From positions 1 to 58,804 of the forward strand of contig CAJQKQ010000028.1 in NCBI GenBank assembly GCA_905478925.1: 58,804 nucleotides of DNA, in the 5' to 3' direction. Position numbers and translations under genes: made by a program. This DNA is from an uncultured Verrucomicrobiales bacterium (GTDB lineage Bacteria; Verrucomicrobiota; Verrucomicrobiia; Verrucomicrobiales; Akkermansiaceae). The notes beneath the pieces are model-generated. The model was not told the origin of the DNA. It did not search any database and saw only the letters and a list, made by a program, of their open reading frames with translations. Below are positions 9,251 to 17,973 of this stretch, in pieces. Positions within the stretch are counted from its first letter, which is position 1, and every line of letters begins with the position of its first letter.

Positions 9251-10233
9251 CGTGTTTTGTAAAGCTCCTCGCGTTTCACCAATTCGACCTCAATTTCAAG
9301 CGACTTGCTGGCGCGGAGAATCCCGAGCTTCACCCTATCCCCGACCTCACGTTTCACCAGCACTTGTTGGAGGTCGGATCCTTCCCGAACCGGCTCGCCA
9401 TCCACCGAACGAATCAAGTCCCCGACCCTCACGCCGGCCGCCGCCGCCGGGGAATTCGGCTCCACCTTCTGAACCGGAACGCCCTTTGCCCGGCTGCGCA
9501 TACCCATCCCGATTCCAAGCACCGGGGTCTCTGGGTTTGCGAGCGGATTCATCTGCAGCGTTCCCCAAGTCTGGCCTTTGATCAGCCTGTCCCAATCCTC
9601 ACGAAAACCGTCTACACCTGCATGATTGTTGTTTTTCCAAGACCAGCCAATCGACGAATTCACCGCGACAAGCTTGCCGTCGAGATCGAAGAGCGGCCCA
9701 CCGGAATCGCCGCCGATGAGCGTGCAATCGGTGGTGAAGAAATTCCCCGGACCATCTGACATGACTCGGCCAAAACGAATCGGCGGCGTCCGTGCCGGAT
9801 CAAAACCTGCGGAATGCCCGAGTGCGACGACCCAATCACCGGCCTCCAGTGGCTTCGATTCGCCGAGCTCGACATGCGGCCATGGCCCGGCCTCGATCAT
9901 TTTCACCATTCCGATGTCCTTCGAATAATTCGCGCCCAGCACCTTTCCTAGCCATTTCTTGCCATCCGGAAAATAGACGTCCACCTCACTCATGCCCTGA
10001 ACCACATGGGCGGCGGTAAGAATCAACCCATCCGCCGTAACCAGTACCCCGGATCCGGAGGAACCCGTCTTTTCCGATACCAGCGCAACGGTCGCCGACA
10101 TCGTCTTCGCAGCGACCTGCGAGACTTTCGTTTCGAGCTTCACGAGGTCGGCAATACTATTCGCCGGCTCGCGGGCCGAAACGATCCCGAACGACATAAT
10201 GGAGCCCAATGCAACTGCGGAAATTCTCTTCAC
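9247..10233 (-). CDS. HtrA/Do-like periplasmic serine protease with one PDZ domain
   Basis: The preferred start is GTG at 10233, giving a signal peptide ending GSIMSFGIVSA; the frame also opens at ATG 10272 with 13 more residues and a poorer signal. The catalytic triad is intact: His in LTAAHVV (about residue 76), Asp in SKDIGMVKM (about 106) and Ser in GGDSGGPLFD (about 177). A PDZ domain fills the C-terminus (VPVQKVEPNSPAAAAGVRVGD). It should degrade or chaperone misfolded envelope proteins. It is translationally coupled by ATGA to the downstream inactive homologue, which may act as its partner or regulator (inference). Confidence 0.87.
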   Translation of the reverse strand: MKRISAVALGSIMSFGIVSAREPANSIADLVKLETKVSQVAAKTMSATVALVSEKTGSSGSGVLVTADGLILTAAHVVQGMSEVDVYFPDGKKWLGKVLGANYSKDIGMVKMIEAGPWPHVELGESKPLEAGDWVVALGHSAGFDPARTPPIRFGRVMSDGPGNFFTTDCTLIGGDSGGPLFDLDGKLVAVNSSIGWSWKNNNHAGVDGFREDWDRLIKGQTWGTLQMNPLANPETPVLGIGMGMRSRAKGVPVQKVEPNSPAAAAGVRVGDLIRSVDGEPVREGSDLQQVLVKREVGDRVKLGILRASKSLEIEVELVKREELYKTR

Positions 10234-10302
10234 TTCACACAATCGACACCATGATCCGGTTTCGTCTAGCATTTTATATAATGCAAGATGTGCCCTGCGG
10301 GA

Positions 10303-10330
10303 GAAGTTTACTGTTTGAAGTTCACGGTTT
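10303..10330. repeat. Period-7 AT-rich repeat upstream of the PBP gene
   Basis: Four consecutive 7-mers read gaagttt, actgttt, gaagttc, acggttt. It lies between the divergent protease and PBP genes. It shares its 7-base period with eight other sites in the window. Confidence 0.6.
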
Positions 10331-10356
10331 CCCCTTATTCTTCCCGTAACGCAACG

Positions 10357-12681
10357 ATGGCCAAACGCAAGCAGCAGAAAAACAAACCCAGCAAGAAGGC
10401 AACCGCCCCGAGGAGGTCGCCCAATCCACTGTCGTTGCTACTTTTCTGGCCCTTCCATCTCTTTTTCCTGCTGACCCGGGGCTTTTCGCCGCTGAAGCGT
10501 CTCTTTATCCGGTTTTTCGGCGCTCCGGCCGTTGTTGGGCTCTATGCTCTTGTGGTTCTGGCCGTCATCTACGGCATCCGCTCCTCGCGCTACGATCTCA
10601 ACCGCATTAACCAGATGCCCGAGCGCACGATCATTCTCGACCGCCAGGGCACTGAAATCGGGCGCATCCATGGCGAGAAACGCTCCATCGTCCCACTCAA
10701 GGACGTGGCCGCCGATTTCCGCGATGCGATCCTTGCCCGCGAGGACGAACGCTTCTACTCCCACGGCGCGATCGACATCATAGGCATCGGCCGGGCGTTT
10801 TTTGCAAATCTCAAGGGAAAGCGGGAGGGAGCTTCCACGATCACCCAGCAACTCGCTTCCGATGTCTTCCAGCTCAAGTACGGAGAGAAACGGGGTGACC
10901 TCCCCCGACAACTCGACAGGAAATGCCTTGAGATCGCCATCGCGTTCCGCATCAACGCCGCCCTCGATAAAGACAGGATACTCGAGGCCTACATCAACCA
11001 GATCAACTGGGGCCGCCAGATCAAGGGCGTCGCAGAAGCCTCCCGGATTTACTTCGAGAAACACCCTTCGGAACTGACCCTTTCCGAGTCCGCTCTGCTG
11101 GCCGGCATCGTCCGTGGACCGGATGCCTACAACCCGTTCAGCTCGATGGAGGCCGCAGAGCGCGAACGCAACACCACCCTCGCACGGATGGTCACCGCGG
11201 AAAAAATCTCCACATCGCAGGCCGAAGAGGCGAAGAAGGAACTCATTACCGTCCGCCCCGTATGGCGCCGCGCTTCCCAGCAATCCTACTCGATGGACGC
11301 GATCCGCCGAGATCTTGAGATCATCCTCGAAAAGGAAAACATCCAACTCGGCGGACTGACCATCGTCACCACCATCGACCAGCGCCTGCAGACCGTCGCC
11401 GAGGAGGCTCTCGACAAGAAATTGAGGGAAACGGAGCGCCTTTCCGGCTATCCTCATCAGACACGCGCCGCGTGGCAAAACATCGCGATCGAGGAGCGCA
11501 AAGAGCCTCAATACATACAGGGTTCCGCCGTCCTCATCGAAAACCGGACCGGAGCCGTCCTCGCCCTTGTCGGCGGCCGCGATGCCAAGGAATCCCAGTT
11601 CAACCGTGCAATTCAAGCCCGCCGCCAGATCGGTTCGATCTTCAAGCCCTTCGTCTATCTCGCCGCCTTCGACAAGGGTCTGCGCCCCTCGACCCAGATT
11701 TCCGACGGATCCATCCGGCGCGGTGAAATCAAGGGCGCACCGACATGGCGCCCCAACAACTCCGACGGGAAATTCGGCGGAATGCACCCCGTTTCCTACG
11801 GTCTGATCCGCTCCCGCAACACCATGTCAGTTCGTGTCGGCAACTACGCGGGCGTGTCCAACGTAAAGGAAGTATCTCGCAAGGCGGGCTTCGGCACCGC
11901 CATGCCGGAGACTCCCGCCTCCTTCCTCGGTTCATGGGAAGCGAGCCCATGGGAAGTCGCCACCGCTTACACGATTTTCCCGAACGACGGCAGCCGCTAC
12001 CGCCCGTTCCTCATCTCCGAAATCAAGGATCGCAACGGAAATATCCTCTACTCCACCCCGCCGCTCTCCTACCAGGCGACCAACAGCGGTTCGGCATGGT
12101 CGGTTTCAAAAATTCTCCAGGAAGTCGCAACCTCCGGCACTGCCGCCGCCGTCAAGCGCCTCGGCTTCACCAAGGACGCCGCCGGAAAAACCGGAACCAC
12201 CAACGACTTCAAGGACGCATGGTTTGCCGGCTACACCTCGAACCTCACCTGCGCCGTATGGGTGGGCTTCGATAAACCGAAAAAAACCATCCAGGGCGGC
12301 TACGGCTCCAGGCTGGCTCTTCCGGTCTGGGTCGATATCATGAAAACCGCAGATCGGCTCGACTACAAGGCCGGCGAGCTCCACTCGAACATCAACCTCA
12401 CCACCGTCGGGCTTTGCAGGCTCTCCGGAAAACGTTCCACCGCGGGCTGCAAGGCAGCAGACACGGCCTACACGGAAAACGTCCCAGCAGATAGCGCGCC
12501 CTCCCACACCGATCTGTGTCCCATCCACCCCGCAAAGGCAGTGCCTGTTTCGGAAAACCTCCCTGCCCGCCCGCCCAGAACGCCTGCCCGCCCTCCCCGC
12601 GCGCAGCCGGTTCGCGAAGACCCTCCGCTTCGAGCAAAACCAGTCGGGGATGCCCCGCTCAGGGCTCAGCCAGTCGAATGA
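10357..12681 (+). CDS. Class A penicillin-binding protein (transglycosylase-transpeptidase)
   Basis: The ATG at 10357 is preferred because MAKRKQQKNKPSKKA gives the usual basic cytoplasmic tail before the membrane anchor; an ATG at 10288 is in frame. The GT51 domain shows EDERFYSHGAID (near residue 128) and GASTITQQLA. The transpeptidase domain shows SIFK (Ser427), SRN (486) and KTGTT (611). The enzyme polymerises lipid II and cross-links peptidoglycan in the periplasm. A cysteine-containing region and a proline-rich tail with RAKPVG/RAQPV repeats end the 774-residue protein. It leads the pseudopilin operon, 55 bases before gspG, and may open the wall for the secretion machine (inference). 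Confidence 0.93.
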   Translation: MAKRKQQKNKPSKKATAPRRSPNPLSLLLFWPFHLFFLLTRGFSPLKRLFIRFFGAPAVVGLYALVVLAVIYGIRSSRYDLNRINQMPERTIILDRQGTEIGRIHGEKRSIVPLKDVAADFRDAILAREDERFYSHGAIDIIGIGRAFFANLKGKREGASTITQQLASDVFQLKYGEKRGDLPRQLDRKCLEIAIAFRINAALDKDRILEAYINQINWGRQIKGVAEASRIYFEKHPSELTLSESALLAGIVRGPDAYNPFSSMEAAERERNTTLARMVTAEKISTSQAEEAKKELITVRPVWRRASQQSYSMDAIRRDLEIILEKENIQLGGLTIVTTIDQRLQTVAEEALDKKLRETERLSGYPHQTRAAWQNIAIEERKEPQYIQGSAVLIENRTGAVLALVGGRDAKESQFNRAIQARRQIGSIFKPFVYLAAFDKGLRPSTQISDGSIRRGEIKGAPTWRPNNSDGKFGGMHPVSYGLIRSRNTMSVRVGNYAGVSNVKEVSRKAGFGTAMPETPASFLGSWEASPWEVATAYTIFPNDGSRYRPFLISEIKDRNGNILYSTPPLSYQATNSGSAWSVSKILQEVATSGTAAAVKRLGFTKDAAGKTGTTNDFKDAWFAGYTSNLTCAVWVGFDKPKKTIQGGYGSRLALPVWVDIMKTADRLDYKAGELHSNINLTTVGLCRLSGKRSTAGCKAADTAYTENVPADSAPSHTDLCPIHPAKAVPVSENLPARPPRTPARPPRAQPVREDPPLRAKPVGDAPLRAQPVE

Positions 12682-12736
12682 CCTCACCCATTTCCAGACA
12701 ACTCCTCCAGCCAACGGCATTACCCATCAAACGACT

Positions 12737-13186
12737 ATGAAACTAGGAAAATCCAGCATCCAAAATCCACCATCCAAAATCGCTTCCAGAGGCTTCACCC
12801 TTCTCGAAATCGTCATCGTCCTCGGCATCATCGCTGTCATCCTCGGCGGATCCATCGCCATGCTTGGAAAGCTCGGTGACGGGGCAAAGGTCCAGAGAGT
12901 TCAGGGCGATTTCAATAACATCGAGTCCGCCGTGCGATCCTATGCAATGCTCGCAGGCAATCCGCCGACCACGTCCCAGGGGCTGAAGGCTCTTTTCGTA
13001 AAACCGACCAGCCCGCCTAAACCCAAACGCTGGGCCAGCGCGGGCAAGGACGTCCCGCTCGATCCATGGGGTGTCGCTTACCAATACCGCAACCCGGGCA
13101 AGATCGATTCCTCCACTTTCGAAATCTATACCGCAGGACCGGACAAACAGGAAGGCACCGACGATGACATGTCTTCCCAAGAGTGA
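12737..13186 (+). CDS. gspG: Major pseudopilin GspG-like
   Basis: The ATG at 12737 starts a 149-residue prepilin; the open frame upstream overlaps the PBP gene and is not needed. The leader ends with RG before FTLLEIVIVLGIIAVILGGSIA, the type III signal-peptide cleavage site (G/F, with Glu5). The C-terminal half has the GspG pattern DPWGVAYQYRNPG and EIYTAGPDKQEGTDDD, the calcium-binding loop region of major pseudopilins. The leader is unusually long, and its residues SSIQNPPSKI are encoded by a period-7 repeat (12748-12782). It overlaps gspH by 23 bases. Confidence 0.92.
   Translation: MKLGKSSIQNPPSKIASRGFTLLEIVIVLGIIAVILGGSIAMLGKLGDGAKVQRVQGDFNNIESAVRSYAMLAGNPPTTSQGLKALFVKPTSPPKPKRWASAGKDVPLDPWGVAYQYRNPGKIDSSTFEIYTAGPDKQEGTDDDMSSQE
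12748..12782 (+). repeat. Period-7 repeat inside the gspG leader
   Basis: Five 7-mers in a row: aaaatcc, agcatcc, aaaatcc, accatcc, aaaatcg. They are translated as part of the prepilin leader. Confidence 0.65.
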
Positions 13187-13769
13187 GCCGTTGCAGGGAA
13201 AGACACCTCGTCCTTTCCTCCGTCCGCAGCTAAGCCGGGGCTTTACCCTGATCGAGATCGTCATCGTCCTGATGATCATCGGCTTGGTAACCGGCGGTTC
13301 GATCGCGGCCATGCTCCTCACGTCCTCGGAGCGAGTGCTACGGAACGCCTCCGGCGAGGTTGAACTCCTCGCCAAGAAGGCCCGCACCGCGTCCATCCTC
13401 CACCAGACACCTTACGCCATCGAATTCCACGCCGGATCTGTCCGGCTCCTGCCTTTTGCAGAGGCCTCGGAATTCGAGCGCTCAACCGCCCTCGGGAACT
13501 CCATCGGCGGTGAAGCCGTGGAGCAGGAAGGCCCCCGCTCCATCCGTGAGGACATCGAAATCGACCCCGATATCACCCTCACCGTCCGCCGCTGGAACAC
13601 CACGGATTTCATCACACCCAGCGAAAACAAAGTCCCCGTCTGGCGTTTCGATCCCGATGGCCTGTCCGAGCCGCTCACAGTCCGCTTCGAAACCGGAAAA
13701 AGCTACGCCATGGACACCTACCACCCTCTCACAGCAACCATCGCCGACTCCGAGTTGGAAGCGAATTAG
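13164..13769 (+). CDS. gspH: Minor pseudopilin GspH-like
   Basis: ATG at 13164 overlaps the gspG end and gives a 201-residue prepilin with the processing site SRG/FTLIEIVIVLMIIGLVTGGSIA. The remainder has beta-rich segments such as ARTASILHQTPYAIEFHAGSV and VWRFDPDGLSEPLTV, which fit the GspH/FimT fold. It is expected at the tip complex of the pseudopilus. The position between gspG and the gspI-like gene supports the assignment; sequence similarity alone would not separate it from other minor pseudopilins. Confidence 0.85.
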   Translation: MTCLPKSEPLQGKTPRPFLRPQLSRGFTLIEIVIVLMIIGLVTGGSIAAMLLTSSERVLRNASGEVELLAKKARTASILHQTPYAIEFHAGSVRLLPFAEASEFERSTALGNSIGGEAVEQEGPRSIREDIEIDPDITLTVRRWNTTDFITPSENKVPVWRFDPDGLSEPLTVRFETGKSYAMDTYHPLTATIADSELEAN

Positions 13770-13779
13770 AGTTTTCCCG

Positions 13780-13815
13780 TCTTCCTTGATCGTTACATTT
13801 TGAAAGTTAAATTTT
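13780..13815 (+). repeat. Leader plus period-7 repeat at the gspI start
   Basis: The leader tcttccttgatcgtt is followed by acatttt, gaaagtt, aaatttt. The TTG start of gspI (13800) lies inside the repeat. Confidence 0.6.
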
Positions 13816-14216
13816 CCAGCCGCAAACGCAGCAAGGGCTTCCTCCTCCTTGAGGTTGTCCTCGCGCTTGGCGTGTTCGCGATCGCCTGCACCGGGCTCAC
13901 CGTCGCCTTTCACCGCATGGCGGATGCGGCAAAGCTGGCTCAGAGCGAGCTCCGCATCACCCGCATCCTCGATTCAGCCCTGACCGAACAACTCTCCTTC
14001 CCCACGGTCGAGGAAAGCGTCATCCAAATCCCTGTCGAGGGCACAGACATCGAGCTCGATGTCGTGATCGAGCCAATCGAGAACCTAGAAAACCAGGATG
14101 GAGAGCTGCTCCAGCAGATGTTCCATATCACAGTCACCGCAAACTGGTTCGAGAACGGCTCATGGCAATCCCGCTCCGCGGAGACGTGGCGCTACAACCT
14201 CATGTATCAACCATGA
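13800..14216 (+). CDS. gspI: Minor pseudopilin GspI-like
   Basis: The 138-residue frame has no ATG before its prepilin motif; the only plausible start is TTG at 13800, inside an AT-rich period-7 repeat. The start reads MKVKFSSRKRSKG, then FLLLEVVLALGVFAIACTGLTVAF, with cleavage at KG/F and Glu5 present. The short C-terminal domain ends FENGSWQSRSAETWRYN. GspI is a small minor pseudopilin of the tip complex. Its stop overlaps the next start in an ATGA, so it is coupled to the gspJ-like gene. The weak start codon and absent Shine-Dalgarno suggest low expression, as expected for a minor subunit (inference). Confidence 0.8.
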   Translation: MKVKFSSRKRSKGFLLLEVVLALGVFAIACTGLTVAFHRMADAAKLAQSELRITRILDSALTEQLSFPTVEESVIQIPVEGTDIELDVVIEPIENLENQDGELLQQMFHITVTANWFENGSWQSRSAETWRYNLMYQP

Positions 14217-15046
14217 AGTGTTGTAGCAGAGAGCGGGAGAGCGGGAGAGTGGATTCCCCATTTCGACGTTCATCATTCCGCCGAGCGTTCACACTGCTCG
14301 AACTCGTGATAGCCCTACTACTCATCGCCCTGCTGGTGGGAATGGTCTTCTCCACAGCCCGCTCTTCCCTGGTTCTCGGGAACAACGTCGTCCAAACTCA
14401 GAACGAGGAAATGCTCCACCAGGCCTTCTTCGATTTCCTAGAAAACCGAATTTCTGCACTGCCAGGCAACACCCGTATGGAACTCACCGTCACGGACGCC
14501 GGCTCCCATTACCTGTCGGATCTCGCACTCCAGAACGTCCCCATTTCCTTCACTTGGGGCGGAGAGGAACGGACAGCAAAGGCCGTCCGTCTCTCCACCG
14601 TGAAACGCCGCTCCGGCTATCTCGACATCATACTCAGCTACTACGAGAACGAGATCATTGAGGCAAATTCATCGGCAACATCGGGAACCGGTTTCGCTTC
14701 AACCGCCGTCGCCGAGGAACCCTTCGCTGAAATCGTCCTCCTCACCGATGTCGCCTATTTCGAGTGGCAGCTTCTCGACGGCAGAACCATGGACTACCAA
14801 TACGACTGGGATCTCCCCGGGCGTCTACCCCTTCAGATGGAACTCACCTGCGCCTTCGGGGCAGAGGGCGGGGAAATGCGGCACGTGTTCTGGATCCCGC
14901 CACGCCAGAACCCAGAGGTTTTCATGCGTCAGCTCCAGCAGGGGCAAAGTGGTGGTTCCAGCGGAAACTCGGGGAGCCCCACAACTCCCGGCCAACCATC
15001 CACACCCGTCAGCCCTGAAGTAGTCCTCCCACCCACCCAGAGATGA
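14213..15046 (+). CDS. gspJ: Minor pseudopilin GspJ-like
   Basis: The ATG at 14213 overlaps the gspI stop. The 277-residue product has a long basic leader, then FRRAFTLLELVIALLLIALLVGMVFS with Glu5. Processing would be after Ala rather than Gly (RRA/F), which is tolerated in some prepilins but less common. Segments such as VLLTDVAYFEWQLLDGRTMDYQYDWDL fit GspJ, and the C-terminus is a Gly/Ser/Pro-rich tail. Position and length support the GspJ role at the pseudopilus tip. Confidence 0.82.
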   Translation: MKCCSRERESGRVDSPFRRSSFRRAFTLLELVIALLLIALLVGMVFSTARSSLVLGNNVVQTQNEEMLHQAFFDFLENRISALPGNTRMELTVTDAGSHYLSDLALQNVPISFTWGGEERTAKAVRLSTVKRRSGYLDIILSYYENEIIEANSSATSGTGFASTAVAEEPFAEIVLLTDVAYFEWQLLDGRTMDYQYDWDLPGRLPLQMELTCAFGAEGGEMRHVFWIPPRQNPEVFMRQLQQGQSGGSSGNSGSPTTPGQPSTPVSPEVVLPPTQR

Positions 15047-15978
15047 TCATTTCACGACACCATCCCGAAAAGACCGGCTTCGCCCTCATCGCGGTGCTCT
15101 GGCTCATCGCGATCCTCTCGCTCGCCGCGATCAGCACTCTCCGGGTCATCTCCTTCGACATGGATCTGGCCACAGCAAAAGTTCACGGATCCCGTGCCTA
15201 CCAGCTTGCGGAAACCGGCATCGCTGTCGGCACCAACCCGGCCGTTGAGCGCAACGATCCCCTGCTCCACCGCTTTGATGAAGCCAACAACGAGGAAGTC
15301 CACGTCACCCTCACTTCCGAGGGTGCCCGCTTCAACATCAACTCTCTCGTCCTCTCCGAGGACAAGAGCATGCTCCGATCCATTTTCATCTATTGGGGTC
15401 TCGACCTCGATTCGGCACAGGCGCTCACCGACGCCCTCACCGATTGGGTCGATACAAATGACGAAGTCGCCCTCAACGGCGCGGAGATCGAGGAATACGA
15501 GAAAGCGGGGCGCATCAACCAGCCTTTCAACCACCCATTCTACGACATCGCAGAAATGAGCCTCGTCCTCGGCATGGATCAGGTCGAGGCACTCCGCCCG
15601 GATTGGAGAAACTGGTTCACCGTCTGGTCCAGCGGCACGCTCGACCTCAATGAAGCCGAAGCAGAATTCATCGCCGCTGCCGCCGAAGTCACAGAAGTGC
15701 AGGCCTCGATCATCCCACAAACCGTCCGGGGGATCGATGACATCCGGGATACGGAGGACGATGTCCCTTTCCAGGATGTCGAATCCGCACTTTCCTTGCT
15801 TGGAATCGGCGGAGAAACAGCTCAACTGATCGCGCAACGCTTCACCGTCGACGACACCACAACGCGCATCACCTCAACCGCACGTTCCGGAAACTCCAAG
15901 CGCCGCATCACAGCCATCGTCCGCAACCGCACCGGAAAGCCCATCCTCCTCGACCGCACCACCGAGATCGTCCCTTGA
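15043..15978 (+). CDS. gspK: Minor pseudopilin GspK-like
   Basis: This 311-residue protein starts in an ATGA overlap with gspJ. Its N-terminal segment KTGFALIAVLWLIAILSLAAISTLRV is typical of GspK, which lacks Glu5. The remainder holds the GspK alpha domain: FNINSL, LTDALTDWVDTNDE, GRINQPFNHPFYDIAEMSLVLGM and an HhH-like GTLDLNEAEAEFIAAAA segment. GspK caps the pseudopilus with GspI and GspJ. Its length matches the family. Confidence 0.9.
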   Translation: MIISRHHPEKTGFALIAVLWLIAILSLAAISTLRVISFDMDLATAKVHGSRAYQLAETGIAVGTNPAVERNDPLLHRFDEANNEEVHVTLTSEGARFNINSLVLSEDKSMLRSIFIYWGLDLDSAQALTDALTDWVDTNDEVALNGAEIEEYEKAGRINQPFNHPFYDIAEMSLVLGMDQVEALRPDWRNWFTVWSSGTLDLNEAEAEFIAAAAEVTEVQASIIPQTVRGIDDIRDTEDDVPFQDVESALSLLGIGGETAQLIAQRFTVDDTTTRITSTARSGNSKRRITAIVRNRTGKPILLDRTTEIVP

Positions 15979-15982
15979 AAAC

Positions 15983-16010
15983 TCAAACCTTAAAATTCAA
16001 GTTTCAAGAA
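15983..16010. repeat. Period-7 repeat after gspK
   Basis: The 7-mers tcaaacc, ttaaaat, tcaagtt, tcaagaa follow the gspK stop by four bases. This orientation is the complement of the gaa-first copies. The rest of 15979-16133 holds no gene. Confidence 0.5.
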
Positions 16011-16095
16011 AAACGAAGACGAATGAAATCATCCCCATATGCTACTGACAACCAAACGGAAATTCAATTTCCCCATCACCTACTCCGTAGCAATA

Positions 16096-16133
16096 ACTCT
16101 TCCTTGAGAGTTGAATTTTGAAAGTTGAATTTT
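16096..16133 (+). repeat. Leader plus period-7 repeat forming the 5' end of gspL
   Basis: The leader actcttccttgagagttg is followed by gaatttt, gaaagtt, gaatttt ending directly at the ATG (16134). The 18-base leader is identical to that before purA (53575). Confidence 0.75.
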
Positions 16134-17372
16134 ATGGCCAAGAATAACAGCACACACCTCCTCATCCCAGGCGAGTCATCATGGGAATTCTGGACCGTCG
16201 AACCTGGCGCACCGGCCACTCTCCATTCAAGCCACCCAGTCGCGAAACCTTCGGAAATCGAGAAGCCGCCACAAGGTGATCTCATCTTCCTTTTTCCGGT
16301 CAAGGCGCTCACCGCGCTGCCCATGCATGTACCGACCGGCGACACCTCCCTTTTCCCAGATCTCGCCGCCACCCACGCGGAGCGCTCCGGCCTGCGTCCC
16401 GATCCCTTCGCCGGGCAACTGACCGATATATTCCCGGTCTTCACGAACTCCGAAGAATCCATCTTCCTCTCCGTCGTCCTCCGCACACCTCAATCGGAGG
16501 ATCTACCCCATAAATCTCCGAAAGCCTTCGACATCTCCCCCCGCTGCCTTCCGGTCCGTGGCAACACCCTCTCCCTCTGGCGGGAACTCGGCTATTGGGT
16601 CTTCGCCCTCCACACTGAGGGAAAACTCCTCTACTGCCAGGCCACTTCCGTCTCATCTCCCGCCCCCGACGCCTCGCTGGTGCGTGAAATCCGCATCGCT
16701 ATCACCCAGCTTTCCATGCAGGGCGTCCGCGCAGAGCCATCCAATGCGCTCGTCTGGTGCTCCAACCCGGAGACCGATACCTCTCTCCTCGCAACATCCC
16801 TGTCACTGCAGGCGGAACTCACACCCCGCCCCGCCCCGGTTCTGCCCCAACCCCTCAGCTCCCTGCTCCCTGCCGACGTCCGGGCTGCCCGCCGCGCCGC
16901 CCGCAAGCGCCAGAACACAATCCTCGCCATCGCCGCGATCGCAGTGATCTATCTCGGCACGATCGGATACCTCGGCTACGAACTCTGGAAAACCCAATCC
17001 ACCACAAAAAAACTCCTGACAGAGGTCGACATCGTCGCGCCGCAGCAGGAGGCCTTCCAGCAGCATATCGCAAAATGGGACGAACTGGAACACGGCATCG
17101 ACCTGAACCACAACACGGTCGACATTCTCAACCGTATCTCACGCTCCATCCCTTCTGGCTCGGGTCTTAGGCTCACCACCGCCATCATCTCTCCGAACGA
17201 AATCCAGTTGGACGGAGAAGCGCCCAAACCCCAGGCGGTCAATCAGTTCTCGCTTAATCTCAAGAAAAACAACGACCTCGCCGCCTTTGAGTGGCAAACC
17301 TCGGAGCCCAGGCAGACAAAACTTGGCTGGGGATTCCGATTCAGCGGCACCAGCCTGACAGCCACTCCCTGA
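16134..17372 (+). CDS. GspL/PilN-like inner-membrane assembly protein
   Basis: The ATG at 16134 gives 412 residues. About 260 residues of cytoplasmic sequence precede a basic stretch (AARRAARKRQ) and a single membrane helix (TILAIAAIAVIYLGTIGYLGYELW). A periplasmic coiled part and a small ferredoxin-like domain follow (IPSGSGLRLTTAIISPNEIQLDGEA). This matches the GspL or fused PilM-PilN arrangement, which couples the cytoplasmic ATPase to the pseudopilus base. The N-terminal part is poorly conserved and I do not see clear actin-like motifs. The call rests on topology and operon position. Confidence 0.7.
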   Translation: MAKNNSTHLLIPGESSWEFWTVEPGAPATLHSSHPVAKPSEIEKPPQGDLIFLFPVKALTALPMHVPTGDTSLFPDLAATHAERSGLRPDPFAGQLTDIFPVFTNSEESIFLSVVLRTPQSEDLPHKSPKAFDISPRCLPVRGNTLSLWRELGYWVFALHTEGKLLYCQATSVSSPAPDASLVREIRIAITQLSMQGVRAEPSNALVWCSNPETDTSLLATSLSLQAELTPRPAPVLPQPLSSLLPADVRAARRAARKRQNTILAIAAIAVIYLGTIGYLGYELWKTQSTTKKLLTEVDIVAPQQEAFQQHIAKWDELEHGIDLNHNTVDILNRISRSIPSGSGLRLTTAIISPNEIQLDGEAPKPQAVNQFSLNLKKNNDLAAFEWQTSEPRQTKLGWGFRFSGTSLTATP

Positions 17373-17448
17373 CACCAAACAAGCCAAGGCTGCGCCTCTT
17401 TTCACCAACAATTCAACGATTCACCGGCATTCCATTTCCGTATCCATC

Positions 17449-17973
17449 ATGTCCGACCGCGAAAAAAAGCTCCTCGCCCTCCTTCTCTTCGCGGGCTTTG
17501 TCATCCTCAATTTCTTCCTATTCACCATCTACTCCCAGACCAAGGCTCGCTACACCAACGAGCTCGAAACGGCGAAGTCGAAACTCCAGCAGGCGATTCT
17601 TTTCAGTGAAAGCTCCGAGGAATATGCGGAGGAAATGGAATGGCTCAACGGCAATGAACCCGAGCCCGCCGCCTACCAAGATATCCAGAGCGAGCTCCAA
17701 AAATTCGCCGATGCACAGGCTCGCAAGCTCGGCCTCACCGTCAAAAAACAGGATTTCTTACCCACCGACCAAAGCGGCATCTACTACCACCGGGTGCAGG
17801 TGAAAATCAACCTCACCGGCAAGGAGCAGGCTCTCTACCGCTGGTTTGATATGATCAACGACCCAGAAGCCTTCCGCGCCGCATACCAAATCATCCTCAA
17901 ACCTAACAGCCAGGATGACACCCTAATCGACTGCTCTGCCACACTTGCCCAATGGTTTCCGCCCGCAACATGA
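17449..17973 (+). CDS. GspM/PilO-like inner-membrane protein
   Basis: The 174-residue protein has a very short cytoplasmic end, one membrane helix (KLLALLLFAGFVILNFFLFTIYS), a coiled coil (YTNELETAKSKLQQAILFSESSEEY) and a small periplasmic domain (VKINLTGKEQALYRWFDMINDPEAFRA). That is the bitopic GspM/PilO topology, and the domain segment resembles PilO. It would pair with the preceding GspL/PilN-like protein. Its stop overlaps the next ATG (ATGA at 17970). Confidence 0.72.
   Translation: MSDREKKLLALLLFAGFVILNFFLFTIYSQTKARYTNELETAKSKLQQAILFSESSEEYAEEMEWLNGNEPEPAAYQDIQSELQKFADAQARKLGLTVKKQDFLPTDQSGIYYHRVQVKINLTGKEQALYRWFDMINDPEAFRAAYQIILKPNSQDDTLIDCSATLAQWFPPAT

Noticed and set aside
10438..11787. 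449-codon minus-strand open frame opposite the PBP gene
   Set aside because: Shadow frame caused by GC-rich third positions; the plus strand carries complete PBP motifs.
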